This document shows positions 16,511-24,899 of a DNA stretch of 64,000 nucleotides, one piece after another. The notes below the pieces were generated by a model, which saw only the letters and a list, made by a program, of their open reading frames with translations, ran no database searches and was not told where the DNA came from. The DNA comes from Paenibacillus sp. IHBB 10380 (lineage in GTDB: Bacteria > Bacillota > Bacilli > Paenibacillales > Paenibacillaceae): NCBI RefSeq assembly GCF_000949425.1, contig NZ_CP010976.1, positions 2,790,001-2,854,000 of the forward strand, given 5' to 3'. The first letter of the stretch is position 1. Each line of letters opens with the position of its first letter. The position numbers and the translations under genes were made by a program.

Positions 16511-18214
16511 TTACATTCGATTCGGAGTACCAATACCTAATATATGCAACGTTCTTTGTAGAGAATCTCCTGTTAATTGCGTCAATGTCAGTCTTGCTGT
16601 TCTAAGATCTTGATTCTGGTCAAGAATTCTTTCCTTATTATAATAATGATTAAATGCTTGGGCCACATCCAGAGCATATCTGGCGAGTACAGACGGTTCA
16701 TTATTGTGAATTCCACGTTTCAGTGCTTGTGGGTAGCGAGTAAGCACTTTGAGAAGTTCCCATCCAGACTCTCCGAGTGGATTTATTATCTGATCTGAAG
16801 GAGTGCTACTGAGAAGCTCTTGCTCATCTTCATTCAGTTTACTTTTAAGAATTAAACTCTGTGTTCTTGTGTAAGTATATTGCAGATATGGACCCGTCTC
16901 CCCTTCAAAATTCAGTGCATCTTCCAATGAGAAATCTACCTCATTCACCCGGTTATTCTTAAGGTCGCCGAATACAATTGCTCCAATCCCTACAGCTTCT
17001 GCTACATCATGCTTATTAGGCAAATCTGGATTTTTATCATCGATGACTTGTAGTGCTCTAGCTATAGCTTCATCCAGTACTTCCTCAAGCTGAACAATCT
17101 TTCCACGACGCGTAGACATTTTCTTACCCTCGAACTTCATTAATCCGAAGTGAACATGTGTGCAATGTTTTACCCATTCCGCTCCCATTTTCTCTAATAC
17201 TGCAAATACCTGACTAAAGTGAAGTTTTTGTTCTCCACCCACGACATATAGTAATTGATCCCCCTTCATCACATCATGCCGATAGAACGCAGTCGCTAAA
17301 TCACGGGTCGGATAAATGGTCGATCCATCGGACTTCATAATTAGACAGGGAGGCATTCCCTTCTCTTCCAATCTTACGACTAGCGCACCTTCACTTTGCT
17401 CCAATAGCCGCTGGTCTTGTAAATCTTGAACCACAGCCGCCATCTTGTCATTGTAGAAGCTCTCTCCAAGTACATGATCGAAGGTCACATCAAGCCTCTT
17501 ATACATCCGATTAAACTCTTCCATACTGACTTCTACAAAGTATTTCCACAACCGAACTGCTTCCTCGTCTCCTGATTCCAATCTACGGAACCAATCTCTC
17601 GCCTCTGGCTCAAGGGTTGCATCATGTTCAACTTGATCATGAAAAGTAACATACAAACGTAACGATTCCTTGATTGGGTTTTCTTTCAATGCTTCATCAT
17701 TTCCCCAACGCTTATAAGCCGTGATCTGTTTACCAAATTGAGTTCCCCAGTCCCCTAGATGATTAACACTTACTACCTCATACCCTGCCATCTCATACAT
17801 ATTATAGAGTGCAGCCCCAATCATCGTGGACCGAAGATGCCCTATTCCGAATGGCTTGGCAATGTTAGGCGAGGACATATCAATAATCACTCTTTTTCCT
17901 TGCCCTACATTCAGTTGACCATAATCAGGCTGCTGAATTTCTTGCATAAGAATATTCGAATAATAACCACGGTCATAACGCAAATTGACATAAGGCCCTA
18001 CTGCCGAAGCCTCTACTCCATGTAATTGAATTTGATCCGCTAACTGCTCCGCAATTTGATGGGGTGCTTGTTTCTGAATTTTGGCCAGCGCGTAACAAGG
18101 AAATGCCACATCCCCCATCAGTGCTGAGGGTGGTGTTTCTAACAGGGCTCCAATTTGTTCAACACTTAAAGATACATGGGGCTGAATGGCTTCTATAGCT
18201 ATTTGTAGTAACAT
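16511..18214 (-). CDS. argS: Arginyl-tRNA synthetase
   Basis: The 567-residue class I synthetase charges tRNA-Arg in the cytosol. It shows the HIGH-type motif PFGIGHLRS (about residues 116-124), the KMSKS counterpart GKKMSTRRGK (about 367) and a C-terminal DALR anticodon-binding domain (about 450-567). The N-terminal Add-1 domain is present, so the protein is full length. A T-box leader upstream with an arginine codon as specifier supports regulation by uncharged tRNA-Arg. Only a weak GACC/GGTC hairpin is visible downstream. Confidence 0.96.
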   Translation of the reverse strand: MLLQIAIEAIQPHVSLSVEQIGALLETPPSALMGDVAFPCYALAKIQKQAPHQIAEQLADQIQLHGVEASAVGPYVNLRYDRGYYSNILMQEIQQPDYGQLNVGQGKRVIIDMSSPNIAKPFGIGHLRSTMIGAALYNMYEMAGYEVVSVNHLGDWGTQFGKQITAYKRWGNDEALKENPIKESLRLYVTFHDQVEHDATLEPEARDWFRRLESGDEEAVRLWKYFVEVSMEEFNRMYKRLDVTFDHVLGESFYNDKMAAVVQDLQDQRLLEQSEGALVVRLEEKGMPPCLIMKSDGSTIYPTRDLATAFYRHDVMKGDQLLYVVGGEQKLHFSQVFAVLEKMGAEWVKHCTHVHFGLMKFEGKKMSTRRGKIVQLEEVLDEAIARALQVIDDKNPDLPNKHDVAEAVGIGAIVFGDLKNNRVNEVDFSLEDALNFEGETGPYLQYTYTRTQSLILKSKLNEDEQELLSSTPSDQIINPLGESGWELLKVLTRYPQALKRGIHNNEPSVLARYALDVAQAFNHYYNKERILDQNQDLRTARLTLTQLTGDSLQRTLHILGIGTPNRM

Positions 18215-18244
18215 AATACGTTCTCCTCCTCTACTGTATACAAC

Positions 18245-18510
18245 AAAAAAGCTCCCGTCTCTATAAAAGAGACGAGAACTACAATTCCCGCGGTACCACT
18301 CTAAGTGAACAGATAGAATTAGGCTATCTGTTCCGCTTGTTGACCACTTAACGGCTGTCAGCCGGACTACTCTACTAAGAGAATGAAATCGTAACTCTCG
18401 CTTGGAATAGTCGTCTCATCAGGTGCGCTTCATGTAGGATGATCATGCCGGCTCACACCTTTTCCGGCTCGCTGAAATGCTCATTACCTTCACTACTCTC
18501 CCGTTCATCG
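18245..18510 (-). promoter_or_regulatory. T-box riboswitch leader of argS
   Basis: The minus strand carries the T-box core AGTGGTACCGCGGGA (18286-18300), a Stem I region starting about 18500, and a terminator stem of CGTCTCT/AGAGACG (18251-18280) ending in six T at 18245-18250. CGC at 18425-18427, in the specifier-loop context GAAGCGCACC and followed by A, is the likely Arg specifier. Uncharged tRNA-Arg would pair with the specifier and the T-box bulge and favour read-through into argS. Confidence 0.92.
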
Positions 18511-18643
18511 ACGTTTGATTTCAATAAGTATACCTGCACACCACACCGGATGCAATACTTTACATGAAAAGAAGTATGTAGAAATTAAGCGACCTTTTGT
18601 TTACATGCTTCGGCACATCTACGGCAGGCGAATCAGGATATCT

Positions 18644-19627
18644 TCAGTTTACTATTCCTCTTTTTTCCAACGCATTCAAACCGTTCATTAGATCCGACTT
18701 AGAGAAATGTTCACCTATAAACACAGCTACATCAGGAACCTTGCCTTGAGGTGTAATCTTCAAGAAATCTGATTCTCTGAACGCATATTGAAATAAGAAT
18801 CGGCTCGAAGTATCACTGAAGGATATAATCCCTTTCGCACGATACACTTCACGAGGTAGCCGAGAGACCCATTCTTCAAATTGTTGGCTATCTATAGCGT
18901 GTTCGAAATAGTGCGTGTACACCATAACATGATCATGCGAATGATGCATATGCTTGTGTTCATGTTCTTCTGATTCTACCTTTATCAACAAGGATGGATC
19001 GAATGTAGCCTCCTTGTATAATAGATCTATATCTATATCACAACGAACAGTCGGGAAAATGGGTGCAAACTCATTCCATCCCGATATAATATTTCTTAAT
19101 TGTAGTTGCTCTTCTTCGTTCACACGATCAATTTTGTTAAGAATCAGATAGGATGCACATCGAATCTGCTCTTGCATGAGTCGATAGGTCTGTCCTTTCT
19201 GCTCCTTATACAATTCCAACAAGTGAACCGCATCAACAACCGTAATGACGCTTTTTAGATCAATTTTGATATAGAGAGCCGCTTCTGTAACCCCATCTAG
19301 AATTTCCATTGGATTGGCGATGCCCGTAGCTTCCACTACGATCACATCCGGAGACTCGGTATGGATCAGATTTGCAATTTCTAAACTTAAGTCGCCTCTT
19401 ATAGAACAACAGATACAGCCACTAAGCATCTCTGTCATGGGCACTGTTTCCTCTATTAGAACGCCTTCTAGATTTACATCACCAATCTCATTCATGATCA
19501 CAGCAGGACGCAATCCTTGTTCCTGCCAATGAGATACCATCTGCTGAAGTAATGTCGTTTTACCACTTCCCAAAAATCCTGACAAAATATATATAGGTGT
19601 TGCCTGCTTCTGTAAGGGGTTATTCAT
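18644..19627 (-). CDS. CobW/YciC-type GTP-binding metallochaperone
   Basis: A 327-residue G3E GTPase: Walker A GFLGSGKTTLL (about 18-28), the metal-binding CxCC motif SGCICCS (about 71), LNKIDRV as the guanine-specificity motif (about 166) and a C-terminal CobW_C domain. A histidine-rich segment EHEHKHMHHSHDH (about 226-238) suggests Zn, Co or Ni binding. YciC/ZagA relatives deliver zinc under starvation. No Zur box was recognised upstream, so zinc control is not shown. Start ATG after GGAGGAG. It is divergent from moaB. Confidence 0.9.
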   Translation of the reverse strand: MNNPLQKQATPIYILSGFLGSGKTTLLQQMVSHWQEQGLRPAVIMNEIGDVNLEGVLIEETVPMTEMLSGCICCSIRGDLSLEIANLIHTESPDVIVVEATGIANPMEILDGVTEAALYIKIDLKSVITVVDAVHLLELYKEQKGQTYRLMQEQIRCASYLILNKIDRVNEEEQLQLRNIISGWNEFAPIFPTVRCDIDIDLLYKEATFDPSLLIKVESEEHEHKHMHHSHDHVMVYTHYFEHAIDSQQFEEWVSRLPREVYRAKGIISFSDTSSRFLFQYAFRESDFLKITPQGKVPDVAVFIGEHFSKSDLMNGLNALEKRGIVN

Positions 19628-19802
19628 GATTTCTCCTCCATATAAAACCTTCTGTGTTTAGCCGATTTTACTATAGGTAGCCTCTTGGAGCAAGCGTTGA
19701 CTGCGATCAACCTTCACACTTTCTTGCACTAATATAAATGATGACTTATGCTAAAGTATACACAACAACCATCATTTGAACATCTAAGGAGTATGATGAA
19801 CA

Positions 19803-20318
19803 ATGAATTCAGTAGATCAGCATCGTAGTGAAGCACCCAGTTCTGTATCTTGTATGATCGTTACGGTGTCAGACACCCGAAATGAAGAGACTGACGTAAG
19901 TGGACAACTGATGAAGAGTTTACTAGAAACTGCTGGTTATACCGTTATTAACTATGTTATCGTCAAAGACGAATATGAGGGTATCAGAGAGCTTATTTTT
20001 GAAGCATCCAATAACAATACCATTGAAGCTGTATTGCTGACCGGTGGAACAGGTATTTCGCCAAGGGATACAACTTATGAGGCCGTGGCTTCCTTATTAG
20101 ATCGAACACTTCCAGGCTTCGGTGAAATCTTCCGGTTCTTAAGCTTCACAGAAGACATCGGTTCCGCAGCTATTCTAAGTCGTGCAATTGCAGGCACCGT
20201 AGGAAATACAGCCGTGTTCTCCATGCCAGGCTCCAAGGGTGCTGTCAAATTAGCGCTGGAGCGAATTATCATCCCAGAACTGAAACACGTTATACGAGAA
20301 ATTCACAAACCTAGATAA
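19803..20318 (+). CDS. moaB: Molybdenum cofactor biosynthesis protein MoaB/MogA family
   Basis: A 171-residue MoCF-type protein with the molybdopterin-binding signature LLTGGTGISPRDTTYEAV (about residues 80-97) and ending GSKGAVKLALERIIIPEL. The family adenylates or binds molybdopterin during Moco synthesis. No other moa or moe gene is in the window. AAGGAG lies upstream of the start. Confidence 0.9.
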   Translation: MNSVDQHRSEAPSSVSCMIVTVSDTRNEETDVSGQLMKSLLETAGYTVINYVIVKDEYEGIRELIFEASNNNTIEAVLLTGGTGISPRDTTYEAVASLLDRTLPGFGEIFRFLSFTEDIGSAAILSRAIAGTVGNTAVFSMPGSKGAVKLALERIIIPELKHVIREIHKPR

Positions 20319-20352
20319 TATGAAGTAAGATGAACAAAAAAAGACGATGCTC

Positions 20353-20437
20353 TATATAGAATGAACTAAAGACGAACCCCCATATTCTTGGTTTTTCAGA
20401 ATTCTGTAGAGCATGAGGGTGTAAACTTTAGTTCATT
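20353..20437. repeat. Dispersed intergenic repeat with interleaved inverted repeats, copy 1
   Basis: The left end TATATAGAATGAACTAAAG (20353-20371) matches 18 of 19 bases at 37106-37124. Its last 11 bases recur inverted at 20427-20437 (CTTTAGTTCAT). A second pair, ATGCTCTATATAGAAT (20347 on) and ATTCTGTAGAGCAT (20401-20414), interleaves with it, so the two stems exclude each other or form a pseudoknot-like fold. Confidence 0.55.
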
Positions 20438-20494
20438 TTATTTCATTAGATATCGGCTTCATATAACAAATAAAGAACTTCTGTTCACTTTAAT

Positions 20495-21013
20495 TCACTG
20501 TACCTTGTCCACTCTGTTTAGCAACGTGTTAAATACCTGTCTCACTTCTTTATCATATCTTCCCTTTTGCTTGCCCGCAGAGGTGTAGACTAAGCTTGTA
20601 CCTTCTAAACTATAAATTTCAGTACGCGTAGCGGGAGTCTCTACTACACTATTATTCCCGTATAAATGTTCAATTCTTGCCATCCGTTCTTGTTCATCCG
20701 TAAATACATACATTGTAATATAATTCTCCGGATCACCGTTTATCAAATACGAATAATTAATATTACCTCTTGTATCTACCGTATATGCCTCATTAGTTAA
20801 CAGAAGATGTTGATCCGCAAAAGACCTTTTCATCTCTGTCAGGAATTGTCCGTTTAGCCCCTTCCCTTGAGATTTAGCACGTATATTTCCCTCTTTATTA
20901 GATTCCATATTATATAATTTGACTTCTTTTTTGATGACTTCTTTAGAACATCCCGCCATACTGATACTTATCGTGCACAAACAGATGATCATGCCCACCT
21001 GCCAATGTTTCAT
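20495..21013 (-). CDS. Predicted lipoprotein of unknown function
   Basis: A 172-residue protein with a lipoprotein signal peptide: MKHWQVGMIICLCTISIS followed by the lipobox MAGC, so Cys22 should be lipidated and the protein anchored outside the membrane. The mature part has no motif I recognise. GGGATG precedes the ATG. It is monocistronic between an intergenic repeat and an inverted repeat. Confidence 0.75.
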   Translation of the reverse strand: MKHWQVGMIICLCTISISMAGCSKEVIKKEVKLYNMESNKEGNIRAKSQGKGLNGQFLTEMKRSFADQHLLLTNEAYTVDTRGNINYSYLINGDPENYITMYVFTDEQERMARIEHLYGNNSVVETPATRTEIYSLEGTSLVYTSAGKQKGRYDKEVRQVFNTLLNRVDKVQ

Positions 21014-21132
21014 GTGCTTTCATCCCTTTCCTAATCCCTGTTATTCATTAGGAGTATGTTAGGTTTAGAATGCCATGAAATTGGATCAGCTATTCATGCT
21101 ACTCGTTCTAATTTATTGTTCGTATTGACCCT

Positions 21133-21177
21133 ATAACCATGCCCACATTCGCTAGAGTGCGAAGTGGGCATGGTTAT
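21133..21177 (-). terminator. Inverted repeat after the acyltransferase gene, probable terminator
   Basis: A perfect 14-base stem ATAACCATGCCCAC (21133-21146) with its complement at 21164-21177. The minus strand lacks a clear T-run after the stem, so termination efficiency is uncertain. Confidence 0.55.
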
Positions 21178-21198
21178 ATTATCTATTACGTTGATGTT

Positions 21199-22398
21199 CT
21201 AGCCTGCTTGTGTTGTACCTGGTCTTTGATTGATACTTGGCTTGCGCTTCGGCTTCGGAAGATTACCAAATATAATCCATGAGTACGGAATAAATCGTGC
21301 CGTTAATGAGACTACAATCCACGAACCTATGAGAGCAGTAACAATTCCACCAAGATACCATAGATGGATGAGCCAAGCCGTACCTGTCACTGGTGGGAAT
21401 TTACGATACATTAACAGGAAGAACGGATGAATGAGATAGATCCCGAAAGAAAGCGCTCCGAGTCTTTCCATCGGCCGAACCAATAAAGATGATCCTTTAT
21501 AATATATAATGTGCGCTACTTGAAGCGACACTAGAGCGAACGTATACGTGTGAACATTCCATAATAGCTCATACAAGATAGAGTTATATTGGACGCCATT
21601 CAAGCGAGTCTGATACCAAATATATACGTGTGATATACCTGCTACCAGCCAAACAAGCCATAGAACAAGCCATATCACTATACGAGTAGGATTAGCATTC
21701 TCGCGGTTCATCATAATCCAAGCTTTCAATTTCGGATAATAGATTCCGATGAATGCTCCAAGAAAGAAATAGGAAGCATAAGATAGTGACCAACTTCCTT
21801 TATTCTGAACAGGTGTTGTCAAATAGTATTTATTAATGAGTACGAACGCCCACTGTATAGTAAACCCAATCGGAATAGCCCATTTGGATATCGCCGGTCT
21901 GCTCTTGAACAGCCAGAGTACAAGTGGGAAGAGAAAATAAAACTGTATACTAATAAATACAAAATATAAATGCGTATATGCTTTCCCCGTAATAAGCTTC
22001 ATTCCAAAAGTAGTAATCGTATCTACAAACGAACGATCAGGATAATATAAATATTGTAATATAGCAAAATAAAATACAGAGAACAAAAAATAAGGAATAA
22101 TAATATATAACAGTCTCTTCTTAAAAAAGCCTGTAATGAGGCTTTTGGTCAGTGGACGGGAATAATAGTTGTAGAAAAGTACAAAGCTACTTAGAAATAT
22201 AAATGTCGGTGTACCTAGTTTCATAAAAATATTAAAAAAGTTATAGATAAAGAAATACCCTGAACCCGTCATCGCGGATACCGCATCAGACGTAGAGTGA
22301 ACACATAAAACACCCATAATCGCCATGGCCCTTACCAGTTGCAGCTCCGGAATTTTTTCTTTTTGCTGTTTGTTTACAACTTGCGTCTGATTATTCAC
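21199..22398 (-). CDS. Acyltransferase family 3 membrane protein (OafA/YrhL-like)
   Basis: A 399-residue protein with about ten membrane helices and the acyltransferase_3 opening ELQLVRAMAIMGVLCVHST, in which the His (about residue 38) is the conserved catalytic candidate. FGIYLIHPFFLL near the C-terminus is also typical. Members O-acetylate or otherwise acylate cell-envelope polysaccharides; the acceptor here is unknown. The GTG start follows AGGAAGGGG. The gene stands alone, with AT-rich sequence upstream. Confidence 0.85.
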   Translation of the reverse strand: MNNQTQVVNKQQKEKIPELQLVRAMAIMGVLCVHSTSDAVSAMTGSGYFFIYNFFNIFMKLGTPTFIFLSSFVLFYNYYSRPLTKSLITGFFKKRLLYIIIPYFLFSVFYFAILQYLYYPDRSFVDTITTFGMKLITGKAYTHLYFVFISIQFYFLFPLVLWLFKSRPAISKWAIPIGFTIQWAFVLINKYYLTTPVQNKGSWSLSYASYFFLGAFIGIYYPKLKAWIMMNRENANPTRIVIWLVLWLVWLVAGISHVYIWYQTRLNGVQYNSILYELLWNVHTYTFALVSLQVAHIIYYKGSSLLVRPMERLGALSFGIYLIHPFFLLMYRKFPPVTGTAWLIHLWYLGGIVTALIGSWIVVSLTARFIPYSWIIFGNLPKPKRKPSINQRPGTTQAG

Positions 22399-22769
22399 AA
22401 CATAGTGCCCCTTCCTAAGTTCACATTCATCAGAAAAAATAGAATGGAATTCAATACTATCACAACATACTGAAGATTCTCTGAATATATAAATATGCTT
22501 ATCAACAACGAAATACTCACTACTCTATGTAATTTGAATCTATTCTGAATCTATTATCTAAAATATTCTTTCTATAAAATCGACCAACAAATCAAATCAT
22601 AGTATCATTAAATTATATTGTCAATGAACTTATAGATAGCTTTTTTCTCAATTCTCGTAATGAATGTTGACCTGAAAAGAGAATGTCCATTGGCTTTTCC
22701 GCCGCGGACATCCCCTTTATGTGTGCTTTGTAACCGTAGAAAGTTTGCAGGAATACAAGAACAAGCAGT
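22399..22769. other. Intergenic stretch upstream of the acyltransferase gene
   Basis: AT-rich sequence, probably containing the acyltransferase promoter at the left (no confident boxes chosen) and the terminator of the LURP-one gene at 22679-22715. Short frames run through it but none has a ribosome site and family resemblance. Confidence 0.5.
22679..22715 (-). terminator. Probable terminator of the LURP-one gene
   Basis: On the minus strand ATGTCC/GGACAT arms with GGC/GCC pairing inside are followed by TTCTCTTTT. It lies 55 bases after the stop codon. Confidence 0.55.
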
Positions 22770-23348
22770 CTAGCCCTGCTTCCCTTCGATCGCGCAGAGC
22801 AATACGCTTGCGGCAAGTCCTAATCGGCGATCAAGTGTCTGGCCCGGGTCCAGTGAGAAATCGATATTAACTTTTGTGACGAACGGGTTGAAATTTTGCT
22901 TAAAAGTACTGACTGTGTTCCCACTAATCTGAACGTTGTACTGCTGAGGAATAAGGTCCGATAAGAAACGACGTAACAAGGCAAGAATTTTGTTATCTTC
23001 CTTGATCCGTCCAATTTCGGCTTCACTCGCGTTCAAAATGAGCCATTCATCCTTGAGAATTGATTTAAGTCCCTTTCTGCGCAGGCTGCCGATATGTTCT
23101 CCGGTTCTCGCATCCTTAACGTCATAGATAGCAGAGAAATCAATGATACTGCGGGCCGTGATCGTAAGTATCTCCTCAGACATACTCTCATCGCTGTACA
23201 GCCGAATGTCCTCCTTCAATTTGAAGGCTTTCATTTGGGAGAACATAACCAGTTCCTGATTGGAATTATAAATATGGATCTTGGCACCGACGATCGAAAG
23301 TACCTTTTTTCTAACTAAATATTGAGTATAGCCAAATTTGTCTTGCAC
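22770..23348 (-). CDS. LURP-one-related (phospholipid-scramblase-like fold) protein
   Basis: The 192-residue protein has the twelve-strand beta-barrel pattern of the LURP-one/Tubby C-terminal-like group: repeated strand pairs such as AKIHIYNSNQELVMFSQMKA, FSAIYDVKDARTGEHIGSLRR and WLILNASEAEIGRIKED, and a hydrophobic helix at the end. B. subtilis YxjI belongs to this group. The function is unknown; membrane or lipid association is suggested by the fold only. The GTG start is placed 11 bases after AGGAGGG. Confidence 0.75.
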   Translation of the reverse strand: MQDKFGYTQYLVRKKVLSIVGAKIHIYNSNQELVMFSQMKAFKLKEDIRLYSDESMSEEILTITARSIIDFSAIYDVKDARTGEHIGSLRRKGLKSILKDEWLILNASEAEIGRIKEDNKILALLRRFLSDLIPQQYNVQISGNTVSTFKQNFNPFVTKVNIDFSLDPGQTLDRRLGLAASVLLCAIEGKQG

Positions 23349-23420
23349 TTTGTTGAAAACCCTCCTAGTAGGATAATATTAACTATATCTTACGACAAGA
23401 GAGACATCCTGTATACTCGT

Positions 23421-23573
23421 TTAGTAACATTTGATATCACCCACTCGTTCTACCATGATCGCCTGAGGTATCCATCTTCTTTTGAGAATATAATAAGGAT
23501 AAGGTGTCCTCCATAACCGACCTCTTGGTTGACCATGTTGTAAAACTCGATGGTTCTTTTCATTCTCAACCAC
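23421..23573 (-). CDS. Possible small ORF of 50 codons, doubtful
   Basis: A frame from GTG 23573 reads MVENEKNHRVLQHGQPRGRL and continues with WRTPYPYYILKRRW. The composition (aromatic and basic residues, few rare codons) is more protein-like than most intergenic frames, but there is no ribosome binding site ahead of the GTG and I recognise no family. It may be a gene remnant between sdpI and the LURP-one gene. Confidence 0.22.
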   Translation of the reverse strand: MVENEKNHRVLQHGQPRGRLWRTPYPYYILKRRWIPQAIMVERVGDIKCY

Positions 23574-23594
23574 AATGTTAGTGTTTTTCAAGCG

Positions 23595-24218
23595 CTAGCG
23601 TTGAGCCGATTTTATTTTCAGATAATAAAAAGAGCTTCCTAGTACAGTCAATACTGAAATAAGTAAAACTGCAACAAACGTGGGTATAACAACCTTCGAC
23701 GGCAATAGAGTGACCAATAACATCCCTAAGCCTCCAACTACGAAAATACGTCCAAAAACAAGTTGGATTTTACGCCTTACGTCTTCTCTAATCGTCATAT
23801 TAATCTGCCCACCAACATGACCATTCTGCTTGAATCGTGGCATGTAATTTCCTACCACAATAAAAGTTACCCCTGTGACTAAAGGTCCAATTAAGTCCAA
23901 ATTCATAGGATGACCCAATCCATCAGCAATCAGCATGCCATGAACAAAGACGAGAATGACTAAACTAATCGTCACAATTACATCCATTGAGCTTTGAATC
24001 CTCAGGTGATTATTGTTATTCGTAGCTATAAACGGCAGTAACTGCATTAGAACAAACATGAATGCCATGACCGCTGGAATAAACAAAACAATAAACCATC
24101 TGGATATCTCGTTATTGTTCATCACCATTTGCTCAGGTAACTTTTGAAAGCTCCATATACTTAGCACAATTGCAACAACCAGAACTAGCACCGATAAAAT
24201 ATTTTTCTTCCATGTCAT
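23595..24218 (-). CDS. sdpI: SdpI-family immunity-type membrane protein
   Basis: The 207-residue protein has about six membrane helices, a DUF1648 N-terminus (LPEQMVMNNNEISRWF) and the SdpI signature VGNYMPRFKQN (about residues 122-132). In B. subtilis SdpI protects against the SdpC cannibalism toxin and senses it, sequestering SdpR. The gene is 14 bases after the sdpR-like gene in the same order as in B. subtilis. No sdpABC genes are in the window, so the role here may be defence against other strains or general envelope signalling. Confidence 0.82.
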   Translation of the reverse strand: MTWKKNILSVLVLVVAIVLSIWSFQKLPEQMVMNNNEISRWFIVLFIPAVMAFMFVLMQLLPFIATNNNNHLRIQSSMDVIVTISLVILVFVHGMLIADGLGHPMNLDLIGPLVTGVTFIVVGNYMPRFKQNGHVGGQINMTIREDVRRKIQLVFGRIFVVGGLGMLLVTLLPSKVVIPTFVAVLLISVLTVLGSSFYYLKIKSAQR

Positions 24219-24232
24219 ATTTACTCATCTCC

Positions 24233-24496
24233 TTAGTTTTTATTAAATTGTAAAATCCACTTCAATAAATCTTGAAAAACTGTCATGTTCAAAGAGTAAT
24301 GAATAAACTGTCCCTTTCTTTCATCCCAAATGAGGTTAGCTTGCTTAAGCAGATTCAGATGATGTGAAATAGCTGGTTTGGTCATTTGAAACTGTTCAGC
24401 GATCTCACCGGCCGTCATATCTTGCTCCTGCAGCATGTCTAGAATTTTACGTCTTGTTGGATCAGATAACGCTTTAAAGGCATCGTTAAGTGACAT
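24233..24496 (-). CDS. sdpR: ArsR-family autorepressor, SdpR-like
   Basis: An 87-residue winged-helix protein (ALSDPTRRKILDMLQEQDMTAGE, then FQMTKPAISHHLNLLKQANL) of the ArsR/SmtB fold without the metal-binding cysteines of true ArsR proteins. In B. subtilis SdpR represses its own sdpRI operon and is relieved by membrane-bound SdpI. An inverted repeat lies over the upstream region, consistent with autoregulation. AGGAGG precedes the ATG. Confidence 0.85.
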   Translation of the reverse strand: MSLNDAFKALSDPTRRKILDMLQEQDMTAGEIAEQFQMTKPAISHHLNLLKQANLIWDERKGQFIHYSLNMTVFQDLLKWILQFNKN

Positions 24497-24527
24497 TCGC
24501 TTCCTCCTTTCTTCTTTACTTTAAATC

Positions 24528-24580
24528 ATGTTTTAATATTTAAATAATTGTTTAATAACTTAATAATTAAATTAAAACAT
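24528..24580 (-). promoter_or_regulatory. Candidate SdpR operator region
   Basis: Perfect arms ATGTTTTAAT (24528-24537) and ATTAAAACAT (24571-24580) flank a very AT-rich segment with further TTAAAT/GTTTAA motifs, 32 bases upstream of the sdpR start. No strong -35/-10 pair was chosen. Operator assignment is inferred from position. Confidence 0.5.
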
Positions 24581-24899
24581 TTACCACCTCATAAGTCAAT
24601 ATATTCCATAAAAAAAGGCACCCAGCCATAACAAACTGGCGGATAGCCATAGTCTATAATTCACTAATAGCAATATTCATACTTTTTTTACTATTTTCCC
24701 TTTACTAAGCTTTGATCTTTCATCAAATTGAATCGCTACTGTTTCACCGTGGATCGTAATTACCATTGTGTGGTTGTCCTCAAGCCCCAAAAACTCCAGA
24801 TCTCATTTTCATTAAGACTGCATGAATTTTGAATTCCACGATGATATCACAAAAAATAGGAAGCCTTATGGCTTCCCCTTAAACTTTTGAAAATTTCAA
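24581..24899. other. Intergenic stretch between sdpR and the quinone reductase gene
   Basis: It holds no supported gene. A 29-codon minus-strand frame (24677-24766) starting MVITIHGETVAIQF looks like a gene fragment but has no start signals. The plus-strand run GGAAGCC/GGCTTCC at 24860-24877 is a short hairpin that can end the quinone reductase transcript on the minus strand. Confidence 0.45.

Noticed and set aside
18585..18632. A cysteine-rich frame ending FACRRCAEACKQKVA just downstream of the CobW-type gene, resembling the tail of DUF326 copper-storage proteins
   Set aside because: Only about 15 codons after an in-frame stop, with no start codon or ribosome site; too short to support a gene.
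22613..22816. 67-codon minus-strand frame overlapping the end of the LURP-one gene
   Set aside because: Overlaps the real gene and its terminator in another frame; treated as a shadow.
24677..24766. 29-codon minus-strand frame MVITIHGETV...
   Set aside because: No ribosome site, no recognised family; recorded only as possible debris.
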